64,000 bases of DNA from Verrucomicrobiota bacterium (lineage in GTDB: Bacteria; Verrucomicrobiota; Verrucomicrobiia; CAIQCK01): assembly GCA_026397915.1 (NCBI GenBank), contig JAPLTX010000007.1:23347-87346 (forward strand), read 5' to 3'. Every line of letters starts with the position of its first letter. Within the stretch, counting starts at the first letter, position 1. The translations under genes were made by a program, and so were the position numbers. The notes under the pieces were generated by a model that worked only from the letters and a program-made list of their open reading frames with translations, had not been told where the DNA came from and did no database searches. Positions 54,982-63,469 of the stretch are shown piece by piece.

Positions 54982-56286
54982 ATGAAGATCGCCTACATCG
55001 CAGCCGGAGCAGCGGGGATGTATTGCGGGGCGTGCATCCACGACAACACGCTCGCTGCCGCGCTCGTGCAACTCGGCCACGACGTGCCGCTCATCCCAAC
55101 CTACACACCGACGCGCACCGACGAAGCGAACGTAAGCCTGCCGCGCGTTTTCTTCGGCGGCATCAACGTCTTCCTCCAGCAGAAGTTCGCGCTGTTTCGC
55201 CACACGCCATGGTGGCTGGATCGCGTATTCGATTCGCCAGCATTGCTGCGCCTGGCGTCGCGTCTCGCAAGCCGCACGAACCCGGCGGAATTAGGCGCGC
55301 TGACGGTTTCGATGCTGCGCGGCGAGGAGGGCAATCAACGGAAGGAACTGCGGAAACTCATCGCATGGCTCAAAGAAGAGGTCCGGCCTCAGATCGTCTG
55401 TCTCACCAACGCGCTGCTGGTTGGCATGGCGCGCGAGATCAAGCGAGAGCTGCAAGTGCCGATCGTCTGCGGCCTGCCGGGCGAGGATATTTTTCTCGAC
55501 GGCCTGCCGGAACCTTCGCAATCGGAAGCGCGCACCCTGCTGCGCGAGCAATGCCGCGACGTGGACGGTTTCATCGCTATGAGCCGTTACTACGGTGACT
55601 TCATGGCGGATTATCTTGGTGTGCCGCGCGAACGTATCCATGTCGTCCGGCCCGGCCTCAATTTCGAAGGCTTCGGGGAAATGCGGAGTGCGGAGTGCGG
55701 AGTGCGGAATGAACCGATCGTCATCGGGTATTTCGCGCGCATCGCGCCGGAGAAGGGGCTGCATCTGCTTGGCGAAGCCTACCGTCTTCTGCGGCAGATA
55801 CCGGGCGTCGGGCCAACGCGGCTGCGGGCCGGCGGCTATCTCGGCGAAGCAGGTCGCGCGTATCTGAAGAAGATCCAGCACGACATGGCGGCATGGGGGC
55901 TGGCGGAGCAGTTCGAATACGTCGGCGAGTTGGACCGAGCGGGCAAGATCGAGTTTCTGCGGAGCCTCGACGTATTCTCGATGCCGACGACCTATCGCGA
56001 GCCGAAGGGACTTCCGGTGCTGGAGGCGCTGGCTTGCGGCACGCCGTTTGTGCAGCCGGAGCACGGCGTGTTCCCTGAGTTTGCGCAAGCAACCGGCGGC
56101 GGTGTGCTGGTGAAGCCGAACGATCCGCAGGCGCTCGCCGAAGGTCTGGCGCGGTTGGCGGAAGATTCCAAACTGCGCGAAGAATTGGGCCGGCGCGGTC
56201 GCGAGGCGGTGCATCGCAATTTCGGCGACGCGCGGATGGCGGAACAGACGCTGGAGGTGTTCCGGCGTTTTCTGGCGAAGCAATAG
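54982..56286 (+). CDS. Family 1/4-type glycosyltransferase
   Basis: 434 residues, GT-B fold. N-terminal MKIAYIAAGAAGMYCGACIHDNTLAAAL (Gly-rich, substrate-facing) and C-terminal EALACGTPFVQPEHGVFPE with the EX7E motif (EPKGLPVLE) of retaining glycosyltransferases. The GCGGAGT repeat at 55683-55710 sits in coding sequence (MRSAECGVRNE) in the linker. Lies 29 bases after the fusion gene and would add a sugar to the terpenoid or to a lipid. Confidence 0.85.
   Translation: MKIAYIAAGAAGMYCGACIHDNTLAAALVQLGHDVPLIPTYTPTRTDEANVSLPRVFFGGINVFLQQKFALFRHTPWWLDRVFDSPALLRLASRLASRTNPAELGALTVSMLRGEEGNQRKELRKLIAWLKEEVRPQIVCLTNALLVGMAREIKRELQVPIVCGLPGEDIFLDGLPEPSQSEARTLLREQCRDVDGFIAMSRYYGDFMADYLGVPRERIHVVRPGLNFEGFGEMRSAECGVRNEPIVIGYFARIAPEKGLHLLGEAYRLLRQIPGVGPTRLRAGGYLGEAGRAYLKKIQHDMAAWGLAEQFEYVGELDRAGKIEFLRSLDVFSMPTTYREPKGLPVLEALACGTPFVQPEHGVFPEFAQATGGGVLVKPNDPQALAEGLARLAEDSKLREELGRRGREAVHRNFGDARMAEQTLEVFRRFLAKQ
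55683..55710. repeat. Heptamer tandem repeat GCGGAGT in the glycosyltransferase gene
   Basis: Three copies of GCGGAGT followed by GCGGAAT. It is a different heptamer from the AATCCAA repeats but also sits in a coding linker, encoding RSAECGVRN. Confidence 0.9.
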
Positions 56287-56324
56287 TTGGAATCCGCGGT
56301 GGGTTTGGCGCTAATCTGGCGGCG

Positions 56325-57260
56325 ATGTTCGAGTTCACCTATCTGGAGCGATTGCACCTGCGGCTGGCGGGCGGCGTGGCCGGCCTGCCCGCCGAGCGTA
56401 TCGCGATGTGCCGTGAGTTTCTGGAGTCGCGCCAGCGGGCCGACGGCGGGTTTGCCGGACGCCAGGGGGAATCGGACCTTTACTACACGGGATTTGCACT
56501 GCGCGGGCTGGCGATCGCCGGCGTTCTCACGCGCGAGGTGTGCGAACGGGCAGCGGCTTTTGTCAAGCCACGAATTGGCCAACCGGCGAGCGTCATAGAT
56601 GTTGTCTCGCTACTCTACGCGGGCCGTCTGATTCAAATGGCGGGCGGGCCGGATGTGCTGGGTGACCAACCGGCGGACTGGACGGGACGTGTGGCGGCGG
56701 CGGTGGAGGCGCATCTCAGTCCCGACGGCGGTTATGCGAAGAAAGCCGGCGCGGCAATGGGCAGCACTTATCACACGTTTCTGGCGGCGGTGGTTTACGA
56801 GATGATCCAGCAGCCACTACCGGAGCCGACGCGGATCGTCGGGTTTCTGAAAGGCCGCCTGCGCGACGACGGAGGGTTTGTGGAGTTGCCAGTGATGAAA
56901 CGCAGCGGCGCAAATCCAACGGCAGCGGCGGTAGCGCTGACGCAGATGTTGGGAGACGACGCTTTAGCGCGAGGCGCGGCGGACGCGCTGGCCGGGCTGC
57001 AGTCGCAAGCCGAAGGCGGCTTCTGCGCCAACCGCGCCATGCCGGTGGCAGACCTGCTCTCAACATTCACGGCGCTGGTGACGATGCTGGACCTCAGCGC
57101 GATGGATTGTGTGGATCGCAAGGCGGCGCGCAAGTTTGTGGAATCACTCGCGATGCCGTCGGGTGGATTTCGCGCAGGCGTGTGGGACGATCAAGCTGAC
57201 GTGGAATACACGTTCTACGGTCTTGGCTCACTGGCGTTGCTGGCCGGCGCTTCGGCTTAA
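56325..57260 (+). CDS. Prenyltransferase beta-subunit-like alpha/alpha-barrel protein
   Basis: 311 residues made of repeats RxxDGGF-type (QRADGGFAGR, SPDGGYAKK, RDDGGFVE, SQAEGGFCANR, MPSGGFRAG) with following helices, the pattern of the geranylgeranyltransferase/farnesyltransferase beta subunit and squalene cyclases. The catalytic Asp/Cys/His zinc set of protein prenyltransferases is partly recognisable (WDDQADVEYTFYG near the C-terminus has D-x-x-x-x-x-Y). No alpha subunit partner is visible. Function unclear; genomic place suggests work on a terpenoid substrate. Confidence 0.75.
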   Translation: MFEFTYLERLHLRLAGGVAGLPAERIAMCREFLESRQRADGGFAGRQGESDLYYTGFALRGLAIAGVLTREVCERAAAFVKPRIGQPASVIDVVSLLYAGRLIQMAGGPDVLGDQPADWTGRVAAAVEAHLSPDGGYAKKAGAAMGSTYHTFLAAVVYEMIQQPLPEPTRIVGFLKGRLRDDGGFVELPVMKRSGANPTAAAVALTQMLGDDALARGAADALAGLQSQAEGGFCANRAMPVADLLSTFTALVTMLDLSAMDCVDRKAARKFVESLAMPSGGFRAGVWDDQADVEYTFYGLGSLALLAGASA

Positions 57261-57288
57261 GTAATCCCGCCGCAAACCGTCAGGTGGT

Positions 57289-58590
57289 TTACTCGCGCGC
57301 GTCTTTCGATTCCAGCTTCTGCCAGAGCGCGCCGTAGGCTGCGATGACCGCGAAGCAGAGCATTGGCACGGCGAAGCCGATCTTCATGCCGCCCTTGTCG
57401 GCGATCCAACCCATGAACGGCGTCATGATGGCGCCGCCGACGATGGACATCACCAGCACGGACGAACCGAGCTTGGTGTGCTCGCCGAGACCGCGGATGC
57501 TCAACGCGAAGATGGTCGGGAACATGATGGACATGAAGAAGAAGCTGGCCATGAGACATCCCACGCCAAACCAGCCGCCGCCGGCCATCGCCACCACCAT
57601 CAAGATCGCGTTGATCACCGCGTAAACGGACAGGGCCTTGTGAGGTTTCATTAGTCCGACCACGGCGCTGCCGGTAAACCGGCCGAACGTGAACAGGGCA
57701 AACGCAATCGTTTGCAGTTTGCCGCCAGCCTGATCGCTCATGCCCTGGATGTTCACGACGGCGTAGTTGATGAAGAAGCTGAAGATGCCGGTCTGCGCCG
57801 CGACATAGAGGAACTGCGACAGCACGCCGAAGGTGAAATGCGTTCGCTTGGCAAGCGGTTTGGTGCTCTTGCCTTCCGCTTCCCCCTTGAACTCCTCCGT
57901 CGCGTGCAGGTCCGGAACGTTGGAGAAAATGAAACAGATCAACAGGATGGCCACGGCGATGCCGATGCCGAGGTAGGGAATGTAGAGCTTCTCGTTGCTG
58001 ACGTTAACCTCTTGCGTGGCGGATAGGATGATGATGCTGCCGATGAACATGCCGGAAATCCAGCCGACACCATTGCAGGTTTGGGCGAGGTTGATGCGCG
58101 TGGCGCCGCTCTCCGGCGGGCCGAGGACGGTGGTGTAGGGATTGGCGATGGTTTCGAGGCAGGCCAGGCCCGTGGCGATCAGGAACAGGCCCGCCAGGAA
58201 TGCACCGTAGGTGTTGATCTGCGTCGCCGGGATAAACCAGAACGCGCCCGCGGCGGTGAGCGCAAGCCCGATGATGATGCCGCTCTTGTAACCAAACCGC
58301 CGTGCGAACATGCCCGCCGGCAGGGCCATCAGGAAGTAGCCCATGTAGAACGCATTCTGGACGAAGCCCGACTGGAATTTTGTGATCTTCAGCGAGTTCT
58401 GGAAGTGCTTGTTCAGGTTGTCGAGCAACCCGCTACAAAAGCCCCACAACAAAAAGAGCGAGCAAACCAGGATGAACGTGACGACGTAGTTCTTCCCATC
58501 CGCGGTGCGGAAGAGGTTCGCAAGGCCTTTGGGTTGGTTTCCCGCCGTGGCGGAAGCGCGGGACATCGGTGAAGGTGGTATGGCTGCCAT
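57289..58590 (-). CDS. FucP-like sugar transporter (MFS, fucose permease family)
   Basis: 433 residues, 12 membrane segments. FucP-type motifs: LLWGFCSGLLDNLNKHFQ in helix 1, NAFYMGYFLMALPAG in helix 2, ANPYTTVLGPPESGATRINLAQTCNGVGW in the helix 4-5 region, and the FVQNAFYMGY arrangement. FucP imports L-fucose with a proton; the family also takes galactose, glucose and others. The ATG at 58590 replaces a TTG at 58611. Could import the fucose released by the GH95 enzyme at 36.5 kb. Confidence 0.86.
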   Translation of the reverse strand: MAAIPPSPMSRASATAGNQPKGLANLFRTADGKNYVVTFILVCSLFLLWGFCSGLLDNLNKHFQNSLKITKFQSGFVQNAFYMGYFLMALPAGMFARRFGYKSGIIIGLALTAAGAFWFIPATQINTYGAFLAGLFLIATGLACLETIANPYTTVLGPPESGATRINLAQTCNGVGWISGMFIGSIIILSATQEVNVSNEKLYIPYLGIGIAVAILLICFIFSNVPDLHATEEFKGEAEGKSTKPLAKRTHFTFGVLSQFLYVAAQTGIFSFFINYAVVNIQGMSDQAGGKLQTIAFALFTFGRFTGSAVVGLMKPHKALSVYAVINAILMVVAMAGGGWFGVGCLMASFFFMSIMFPTIFALSIRGLGEHTKLGSSVLVMSIVGGAIMTPFMGWIADKGGMKIGFAVPMLCFAVIAAYGALWQKLESKDARE

Positions 58591-58656
58591 AATGGCCGTG
58601 TCTGGTAGCAAGGCACACCAAGCGAAGCAAGCAAATGTTGCGGCACAAAAAGCCGC

Positions 58657-59970
58657 CTAGAACGCATACCGCACGCCGATCCTCGTGAGGTGCCGCTCAT
58701 ACTCACGGCCCGCAGTGGAGGGCACCTCGCTGTTGGTGCCGTCGTAGGTGTAGCGCAGTTCCGCGCTGAGGTGTTTGTTGAACTGGTAGGTCAGCGCGGC
58801 GGTGGGCGTGTAGATGCCGTCGTTGCGAACCACCGGCGCGTAGTCCGCCAGATAGCTGGCGAACCCCAGGCTTCCGCTCAGCGCGCTGGAGAACTTGTGG
58901 TTCCACGCTGCCTCGCAAAGGAACTCTTGCAGTTGGTTGCAGCCCGTGTAAGCGGGCCGCGTGTAGCGTTTGGCCGAGAGTATCACCGCGTCGGCTTTGC
59001 CCAGCGTCAGCGTCGCGGCGAAATCCACAAAAAGCTGGTCCTGTTTCCGCTCGAAGCCCGCCGCGACGTTCGGCCCAAAGCGGCGGAGTTCCGGACCGGC
59101 CAACAGCGAGAACTTCAACCACGGCAGCGGGCTGCCTTCAGCGCCAAAAAGAGGCCGGTGGTAGTCGTTCGAATACTCCGGGTTGCCCAGATACGATTCT
59201 TGGTCTTGATGTCCATAGCGATAGCCGATCACCACGTAGGTTTTCTCAAAAACCTTGTAACCGATGTCCACGCCGCCGTTCATGTCGTCGCGGTCGGCAT
59301 AGTTCAGATAACCCGTTGCGGTGCTGCGGTGATCGGTTTTGTAGTCGTTCAGATACCACGCGCCCACCGGCCGGATGAACCAATCGCCAATCGGGTATTG
59401 GAGCTTGAAGCTTTCCCTGAGGTTCACCGCCGCGCGCCGGTCGCGAACGGGAATGCCGCCGATGGCTGGCGCGCCGCCGGGGCCGGTGAACGTCGGCCCG
59501 GTCGTGCTGCCGTCAATCCACGTCACCGAGTTCAGCACCTCGTAGCTGGCGTCGCCGAGCTTGCCGTCGAAGTTCAGGTTGCCGCGGTGGTCGTTGTGGT
59601 TCTCCGTCGGCTCGGAATGATAACGCACGATCTCCGGCGAATAGTTGGCGGACATCATCAACTCCGACCCCGGTTCCCACTCCACGCCGACGAACGGCGC
59701 CACCGCGGTGACGAGCGATTGGCGATGCGCAATGCCGGTCACATCCTGAAGGAAGACATTGCTGTCGAAAGACTCGCTCGCGGTGACACTGGCGCTGGGA
59801 CGCCACTCGCGGCGCTTCGCAGGCGCGGCGGATTCGATGATCGCCGGGCTTGCCGGGGATTGCGCGCGGCTGACGGCGACTGTTGCCGACAGCAACAGCG
59901 CCAAACCGACCCCTGCGCCGATCTGGACCGCAAAAGTCATTCTGAAAGTTCTTTGTCGCCTTCCATCCAT
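58657..59970 (-). CDS. Outer membrane beta-barrel protein
   Basis: 437 residues, signal peptide, then alternating strands ending with Phe (RIGVRYAF), the C-terminal signature of outer-membrane barrels. N-terminal SASVTASESFDSNVFLQDVTG is typical of a verrucomicrobial putative beta-barrel family. Likely a porin-like or surface protein with unknown ligand. The ATG at 59970 is preferred over TTG 59979. Confidence 0.78.
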   Translation of the reverse strand: MDGRRQRTFRMTFAVQIGAGVGLALLLSATVAVSRAQSPASPAIIESAAPAKRREWRPSASVTASESFDSNVFLQDVTGIAHRQSLVTAVAPFVGVEWEPGSELMMSANYSPEIVRYHSEPTENHNDHRGNLNFDGKLGDASYEVLNSVTWIDGSTTGPTFTGPGGAPAIGGIPVRDRRAAVNLRESFKLQYPIGDWFIRPVGAWYLNDYKTDHRSTATGYLNYADRDDMNGGVDIGYKVFEKTYVVIGYRYGHQDQESYLGNPEYSNDYHRPLFGAEGSPLPWLKFSLLAGPELRRFGPNVAAGFERKQDQLFVDFAATLTLGKADAVILSAKRYTRPAYTGCNQLQEFLCEAAWNHKFSSALSGSLGFASYLADYAPVVRNDGIYTPTAALTYQFNKHLSAELRYTYDGTNSEVPSTAGREYERHLTRIGVRYAF

Positions 59971-60179
59971 AAAAATCAAACGACTATCTTGCAGCCACAG
60001 ACGGAGGTCTGACTACACGGATATTGCCAAGTAATTGCCGCGCCTTGACGCGTCGTTTTGGGGAAAAGACGTGTCACCATCCTTGTGCGCCGACGTTTTG
60101 CCGTGCTCGTTGCCGCTTTAGGCTGCCTGGGTTTCACTGCCGTTGACGCTGCCTGCCGCTTTGCCTACACTGCGGCCCC

Positions 60180-60641
60180 ATGAACGCCCTTTACTTCGGC
60201 GACAACCTCCACGTCCTTCGCGACCACATCCGGGACGAGTCCGTGGACCTCATCTACCTCGACCCGCCCTTCAACTCCAAGCGCGACTACAACCTCCTCT
60301 TCAAGTCCCCGGTAGGGACGCACCGCCGGGGCGTCCGCTCCGACGACGGCGCGCCCAGCGGTCGCGCCCTACCCCAGAATTACAGCGAGGCCCAGATCAC
60401 CGCCTTCGAGGACTCCTGGCATTGGGCCGAGCAGGCCGAGCGCGAGTTCGACGACATCATCCACGGCCCCAACACCGACCTCGCCCAGATGATGAAGGCC
60501 CTCCGCTCCTTCCTCGGCGAGAACGACATGATGGCCTACCTCACCATGATGGCCAACCGCCTCCTCCAGCTCCACCGCGTCCTCAAACCCTCAGGCTCCC
60601 TCTACCTCCACTGCGACTTAGAAGGACCGCTCAAGACTTAG
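60180..60641 (+). pseudogene. N-terminal fragment of a DNA adenine/cytosine methyltransferase (type III/N4-N6 class)
   Basis: 153 codons. N-terminal YFGDNLHVLRDHIRDESVDLIYLDPPFNSKRDYNLLFK carries the catalytic DPPF motif of N4/N6 DNA methylases, then SLYLHCD where the family normally continues with SAM-binding sequence. It stops 8 codons later, so the SAM-binding and target domains are missing. A 63-base palindromic element (60311-60373) is inserted in frame between LLFKS and NYSEAQ. Only residues up to about 146 are family-like. Confidence 0.82.
60311..60373. repeat. Imperfect inverted repeat in the methyltransferase fragment
   Basis: GGTAGGG (60311-60317) pairs with CCCTACC (60367-60373), and internal ACCGC pairs with GCGGT. 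The span is 63 bases, an exact multiple of three, inserted in coding sequence and encoding VGTHRRGVRSDDGAPSGRALP. Similar in kind to the elements in the cyclase gene, but of another sequence. Confidence 0.7.
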
Positions 60642-60648
60642 GAATCAG

Positions 60649-61398
60649 ATGGAAGAAGTCGCGCAAGATACAGAATTCCTAAACGGGAAATGCCCAAGCT
60701 GTCAGGGGCATTTCGAGTTTCCAAAACACGGTCTTGGCCAAACCGTTGAGTGTCCACACTGTCGAGCACTCATCACCCTCCTCGAACAGAAGGAAGAAAC
60801 AATTACACCTCCTGTTCTCAAGAAACCAGACGTGACGATAGACTACTTCAAGACGTCAGACGGCGAAATCTTAGGACATTGTGCAAAGTCGCCGAATCGA
60901 CAATTTCGTCTTGTTTGGTGTGACCAGTGGGCAGCCGGGCATTCACGAACGAAGGGTCCTTTCTACCTCTTCCACGGCGAAACTGAGGTGTGTAAGGGGC
61001 AGCTTCAACGGCCTAACGATGGCCAAGTGACGGACACCGGTTCATTTATCTTGTGCGACTGGCTTTTCACTCAGAATCTCTCTTCCGTCTTCTACGCATT
61101 TAATAATCGTGGCGAAATTCTCATCGAAAGAAAGCTACGCGCCAACCTTTACAACGCTGCGATTTCGCCAGATGGTCTATTTGCGGCTTGCCAAACCGCC
61201 GTCAACAAACAAAGCCCGCAGGGCGATCTCTTGACGCTTTTCGACCTCGCGTCTAGAAAGGAGATTTGGCACGTCCATCCACCATTCTGGCCGGAGGTTT
61301 ACGAGTTCAATTCGCAGACATTGGAGCTGACGATTCGTGGTAGCTCTTCAGTCTACAGATCTTGCACCTTCACCATGACTCCTGCACCAAAACGATGA
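60649..61398 (+). CDS. Zinc-ribbon protein of lower GC interposed in the methyltransferase gene
   Basis: 249 residues. N-terminal double CxxC zinc ribbon (CPSCQGHFEFP...CPHC, Cys at about 15, 18, 35, 38), followed by a region with no recognised domain but beta-propeller-like repeats (NRGEILIERK, LFDLASRKEIWHV). AT content is visibly higher than neighbours and codon use differs. It starts 8 bases after the fragment's stop, and its last codons overlap the reading frame that continues into the methyltransferase C-terminal piece, so it sits exactly where the enzyme's middle is missing. Function unknown. Confidence 0.65.
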   Translation: MEEVAQDTEFLNGKCPSCQGHFEFPKHGLGQTVECPHCRALITLLEQKEETITPPVLKKPDVTIDYFKTSDGEILGHCAKSPNRQFRLVWCDQWAAGHSRTKGPFYLFHGETEVCKGQLQRPNDGQVTDTGSFILCDWLFTQNLSSVFYAFNNRGEILIERKLRANLYNAAISPDGLFAACQTAVNKQSPQGDLLTLFDLASRKEIWHVHPPFWPEVYEFNSQTLELTIRGSSSVYRSCTFTMTPAPKR

Positions 61399-61799
61399 GC
61401 GCAAGACAGTTTATAGATTCTGCTTCTGCCATTGACGGGCTGAAGTTCTTCCGGGACGTGGACAAGAAGGACGCGCGGAAGATCGTGGTGAGCGTGAAGG
61501 GCGGGGAGAACCTGAAGGCGGACGACGTGCGGTCGGTGATGGCGGTGCGGGAGCGGGAGGGGGCGGAGATGGCGCTCTTCATCTCGCTGACGGAGCCGAC
61601 GAAGGGGATGCTGGCGGACGCGGCGAGCGCGGGCCTCTACGAAAGCCCGAACGGGAAGAAGTATCCGCGCGTGCAGTTGCTGACAATCGAGGGGCTGCTG
61701 AACAAGACGCAGCGGGCGGAGCATCCCGACTACGAGCCGGACTTGAACTTCAAGAAGGCGAAGGCGGAGGCGTCGGGGGAGCAGAAGACGTTGTTGTGA
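61395..61799 (+). pseudogene. C-terminal fragment of the same DNA methyltransferase (Mrr-like tail)
   Basis: 134 codons. The sequence DGLKFFRDVDKKDARKIVVSVKGG followed by VREREGAEMALFISLTEPTKGMLADAASAGLYESP and YPRVQLLTIEGLL matches the C-terminal tail found on many stand-alone Mod-type DNA methylases. Its N-terminal joining sequence (SARQFIDSASAI) is not part of that tail. Together with the fragment at 60180-60641 it shows a single gene whose middle (about 1 kb) has been lost. Its stop overlaps the GTG start of the next gene. Confidence 0.78.
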
Positions 61800-62287
61800 A
61801 ACCGCCTGACTACATACTCCCGGTTTTTGCGCTGGAGGCCACCGCGACGTGGGGCGACCTCGTCAATGAGGCCGAGGCGGTGGTGAATTATGAGGCGAAG
61901 GAGCTGGGCTACGCGCTTCCGTTGATTTTGTTTTCGCCGATGACGAAGCCGGCCAACCCGGACTGCATGGAGCCGATGGAGACGCCGCCGGAGAACCTGT
62001 TCGTCATCTCCATCGAGCGCGACATGGACGCCCTGGTCCTGAAGGCGCTGGAGGAGGCGCGGCGGGTCCTCGGCGAGGTGGTGCCCGCACCCGTGCAATC
62101 GGGCGTCGCCATCAACTACGAACTGCCGCTGGCGGATATTTTCGAACAGATGCGAAAGGTGGGAGTGCAAACAGACTGGTGCGAGAGCAGCAACAAGGTT
62201 GACGCCTCGTATTTTTTCCTGCTTGGCGGCGCGGCGGTGGAGGCTTTCTGCGATGGACTGTGGGACGCCGCCGGGCTGCGATACTGA
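61796..62287 (+). CDS. Unknown protein, paralogue 1
   Basis: 163 residues, acidic, no signal or membrane segment. Starts at GTG inside the preceding stop (GTGA). Shares with the gene at 62603: VFALxxxxTWxDL, a P-M-T-x-P-A-N-P-D motif, PENLxVxSIER, and xGVxINYELPLxDIxEQM. Not recognised as a known family; no catalytic motif stands out. Confidence 0.65.
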   Translation: MKPPDYILPVFALEATATWGDLVNEAEAVVNYEAKELGYALPLILFSPMTKPANPDCMEPMETPPENLFVISIERDMDALVLKALEEARRVLGEVVPAPVQSGVAINYELPLADIFEQMRKVGVQTDWCESSNKVDASYFFLLGGAAVEAFCDGLWDAAGLRY

Positions 62288-62317
62288 CGGCGGGGCGCGG
62301 CCCGCGAAGATGGAACC

Positions 62318-62581
62318 ATGAGCACAGAAGACTTTTCAACGTGGACGTTACGGCAGTTGTTCGAGCGGCTGTGGGAGAACAACGCCCTTGTTGAGAAGAA
62401 CGACAAGCGCGGTTTGCCGGTGGGTGATTTGTTGGATGAGGGCGACCGCATCCTCGCGGCGATAGACAAACAGATGGAGCCGTTCAAGGGGACGGCGATG
62501 TATGATGAGTATTGGAGGGTGCGGCAGGTCAAAGGCGAGTTGCCGAAAATGCCGCCGGGCTTTGATCCGCGCTGGCAGTAG
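62318..62581 (+). CDS. Small unknown protein between paralogues
   Basis: 87 residues, no known family, strongly helical and charged (TLRQLFERLWENNALVEKNDKRGLPVGDLLDEGDRIL). Starts 30 bases after paralogue 1 and ends 21 before paralogue 2, on the same strand, so probably in one transcript. Confidence 0.55.
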   Translation: MSTEDFSTWTLRQLFERLWENNALVEKNDKRGLPVGDLLDEGDRILAAIDKQMEPFKGTAMYDEYWRVRQVKGELPKMPPGFDPRWQ

Positions 62582-62602
62582 GCGCAAGCAGGAGACGCTG
62601 TT

Positions 62603-63094
62603 ATGAAACCGACTCAGAACACCGTGCCGGTGTTTGCGCTCGATCCGGCCACCACGTGGGACGATTTGAACAACGACATGGAAGCTGTCGTGCGTTACCA
62701 GCAAACCGAACGCGGCAAAATCCTGCCGCTGTTCTGTTTCGCGCCGATGACCGAACCGGCCAACCCGGATGTCTGGGAGCCGATGAAGACGCTGCCGGAG
62801 AACCTGCTGGTCGTTTCCATCGAACGCCACATTGATGCCAAAATCCTGAAGGCGCTCGAACTGGCGCGGGCCGCCGTGGGCGAGGTCGTGCAAGCTTCCC
62901 CCGACTCGCCCGTCGGCATCAACTACGAGCTGCCGCTGTCGGATATTTACGAGCAGATGAGCGACGCGGGAGTGAGCGCATGCAGTAGCGTGCATCCCGA
63001 CAAGGATGACCCCTCCTTTTTCTTCCTGCGCGGCAGCGACACTGTAATCGCCTTCGACGAGGAGCTGCGCAACGTCACCCAACCAAAACCCTGA
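62603..63094 (+). CDS. Unknown protein, paralogue 2
   Basis: 163 residues, the same length as paralogue 1 and aligned over its full length, including TVPVFALDPATTWDDLNNDMEAVVRY, PMTEPANPD, PENLLVVSIERHIDA and GINYELPLSDIYEQM. A recent-looking pair around the small gene. No function can be read. Confidence 0.65.
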   Translation: MKPTQNTVPVFALDPATTWDDLNNDMEAVVRYQQTERGKILPLFCFAPMTEPANPDVWEPMKTLPENLLVVSIERHIDAKILKALELARAAVGEVVQASPDSPVGINYELPLSDIYEQMSDAGVSACSSVHPDKDDPSFFFLRGSDTVIAFDEELRNVTQPKP

Positions 63095-63469
63095 CCCGCG
63101 CCGCTGCTGCCAGCGACGCCGAAGCAACGGGGCCGGCGCGCTGCCGCCGCCCCGGCGGTCCAGCGCCCCAGCCGGGGCCGCACGCCGGGCCTGCCCGCCG
63201 CCCCGCCGCCGGCATAGCCCTCCGCGTTTTGGCCTGGATATAATGCTTGCGCCTGCTGAAGGAGTTCTCTAAGAAACGGGTCAGGCAGGATTTGGATGTG
63301 AGAGCTTCCTCAACAGTCCCGCAGATGGCTGGCGGCACCCGGACCGTCCTTTGGAGCAACACTCCAGAGGCTGCACTCGCGGCAGGTGTTTCTCTTTCCC
63401 CGCTGTCTTCGCATTCTTCCGCCGCCGGCGCATCGCGTCGCGGGCCAAGGTCTGTCTCTCGCGCGTCAT
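63095..63469. other. Intergenic stretch before the satellite
   Basis: About 375 bases with no supported gene. It begins with a very GC-rich, palindrome-dense section (63100-63215, many CCGCCG/CGGGGC runs) and continues as sequence with no recognisable domain. A frame is open from 63247 through the satellite, but it has no ribosome binding site and no composition typical of the neighbouring genes. Confidence 0.6.
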
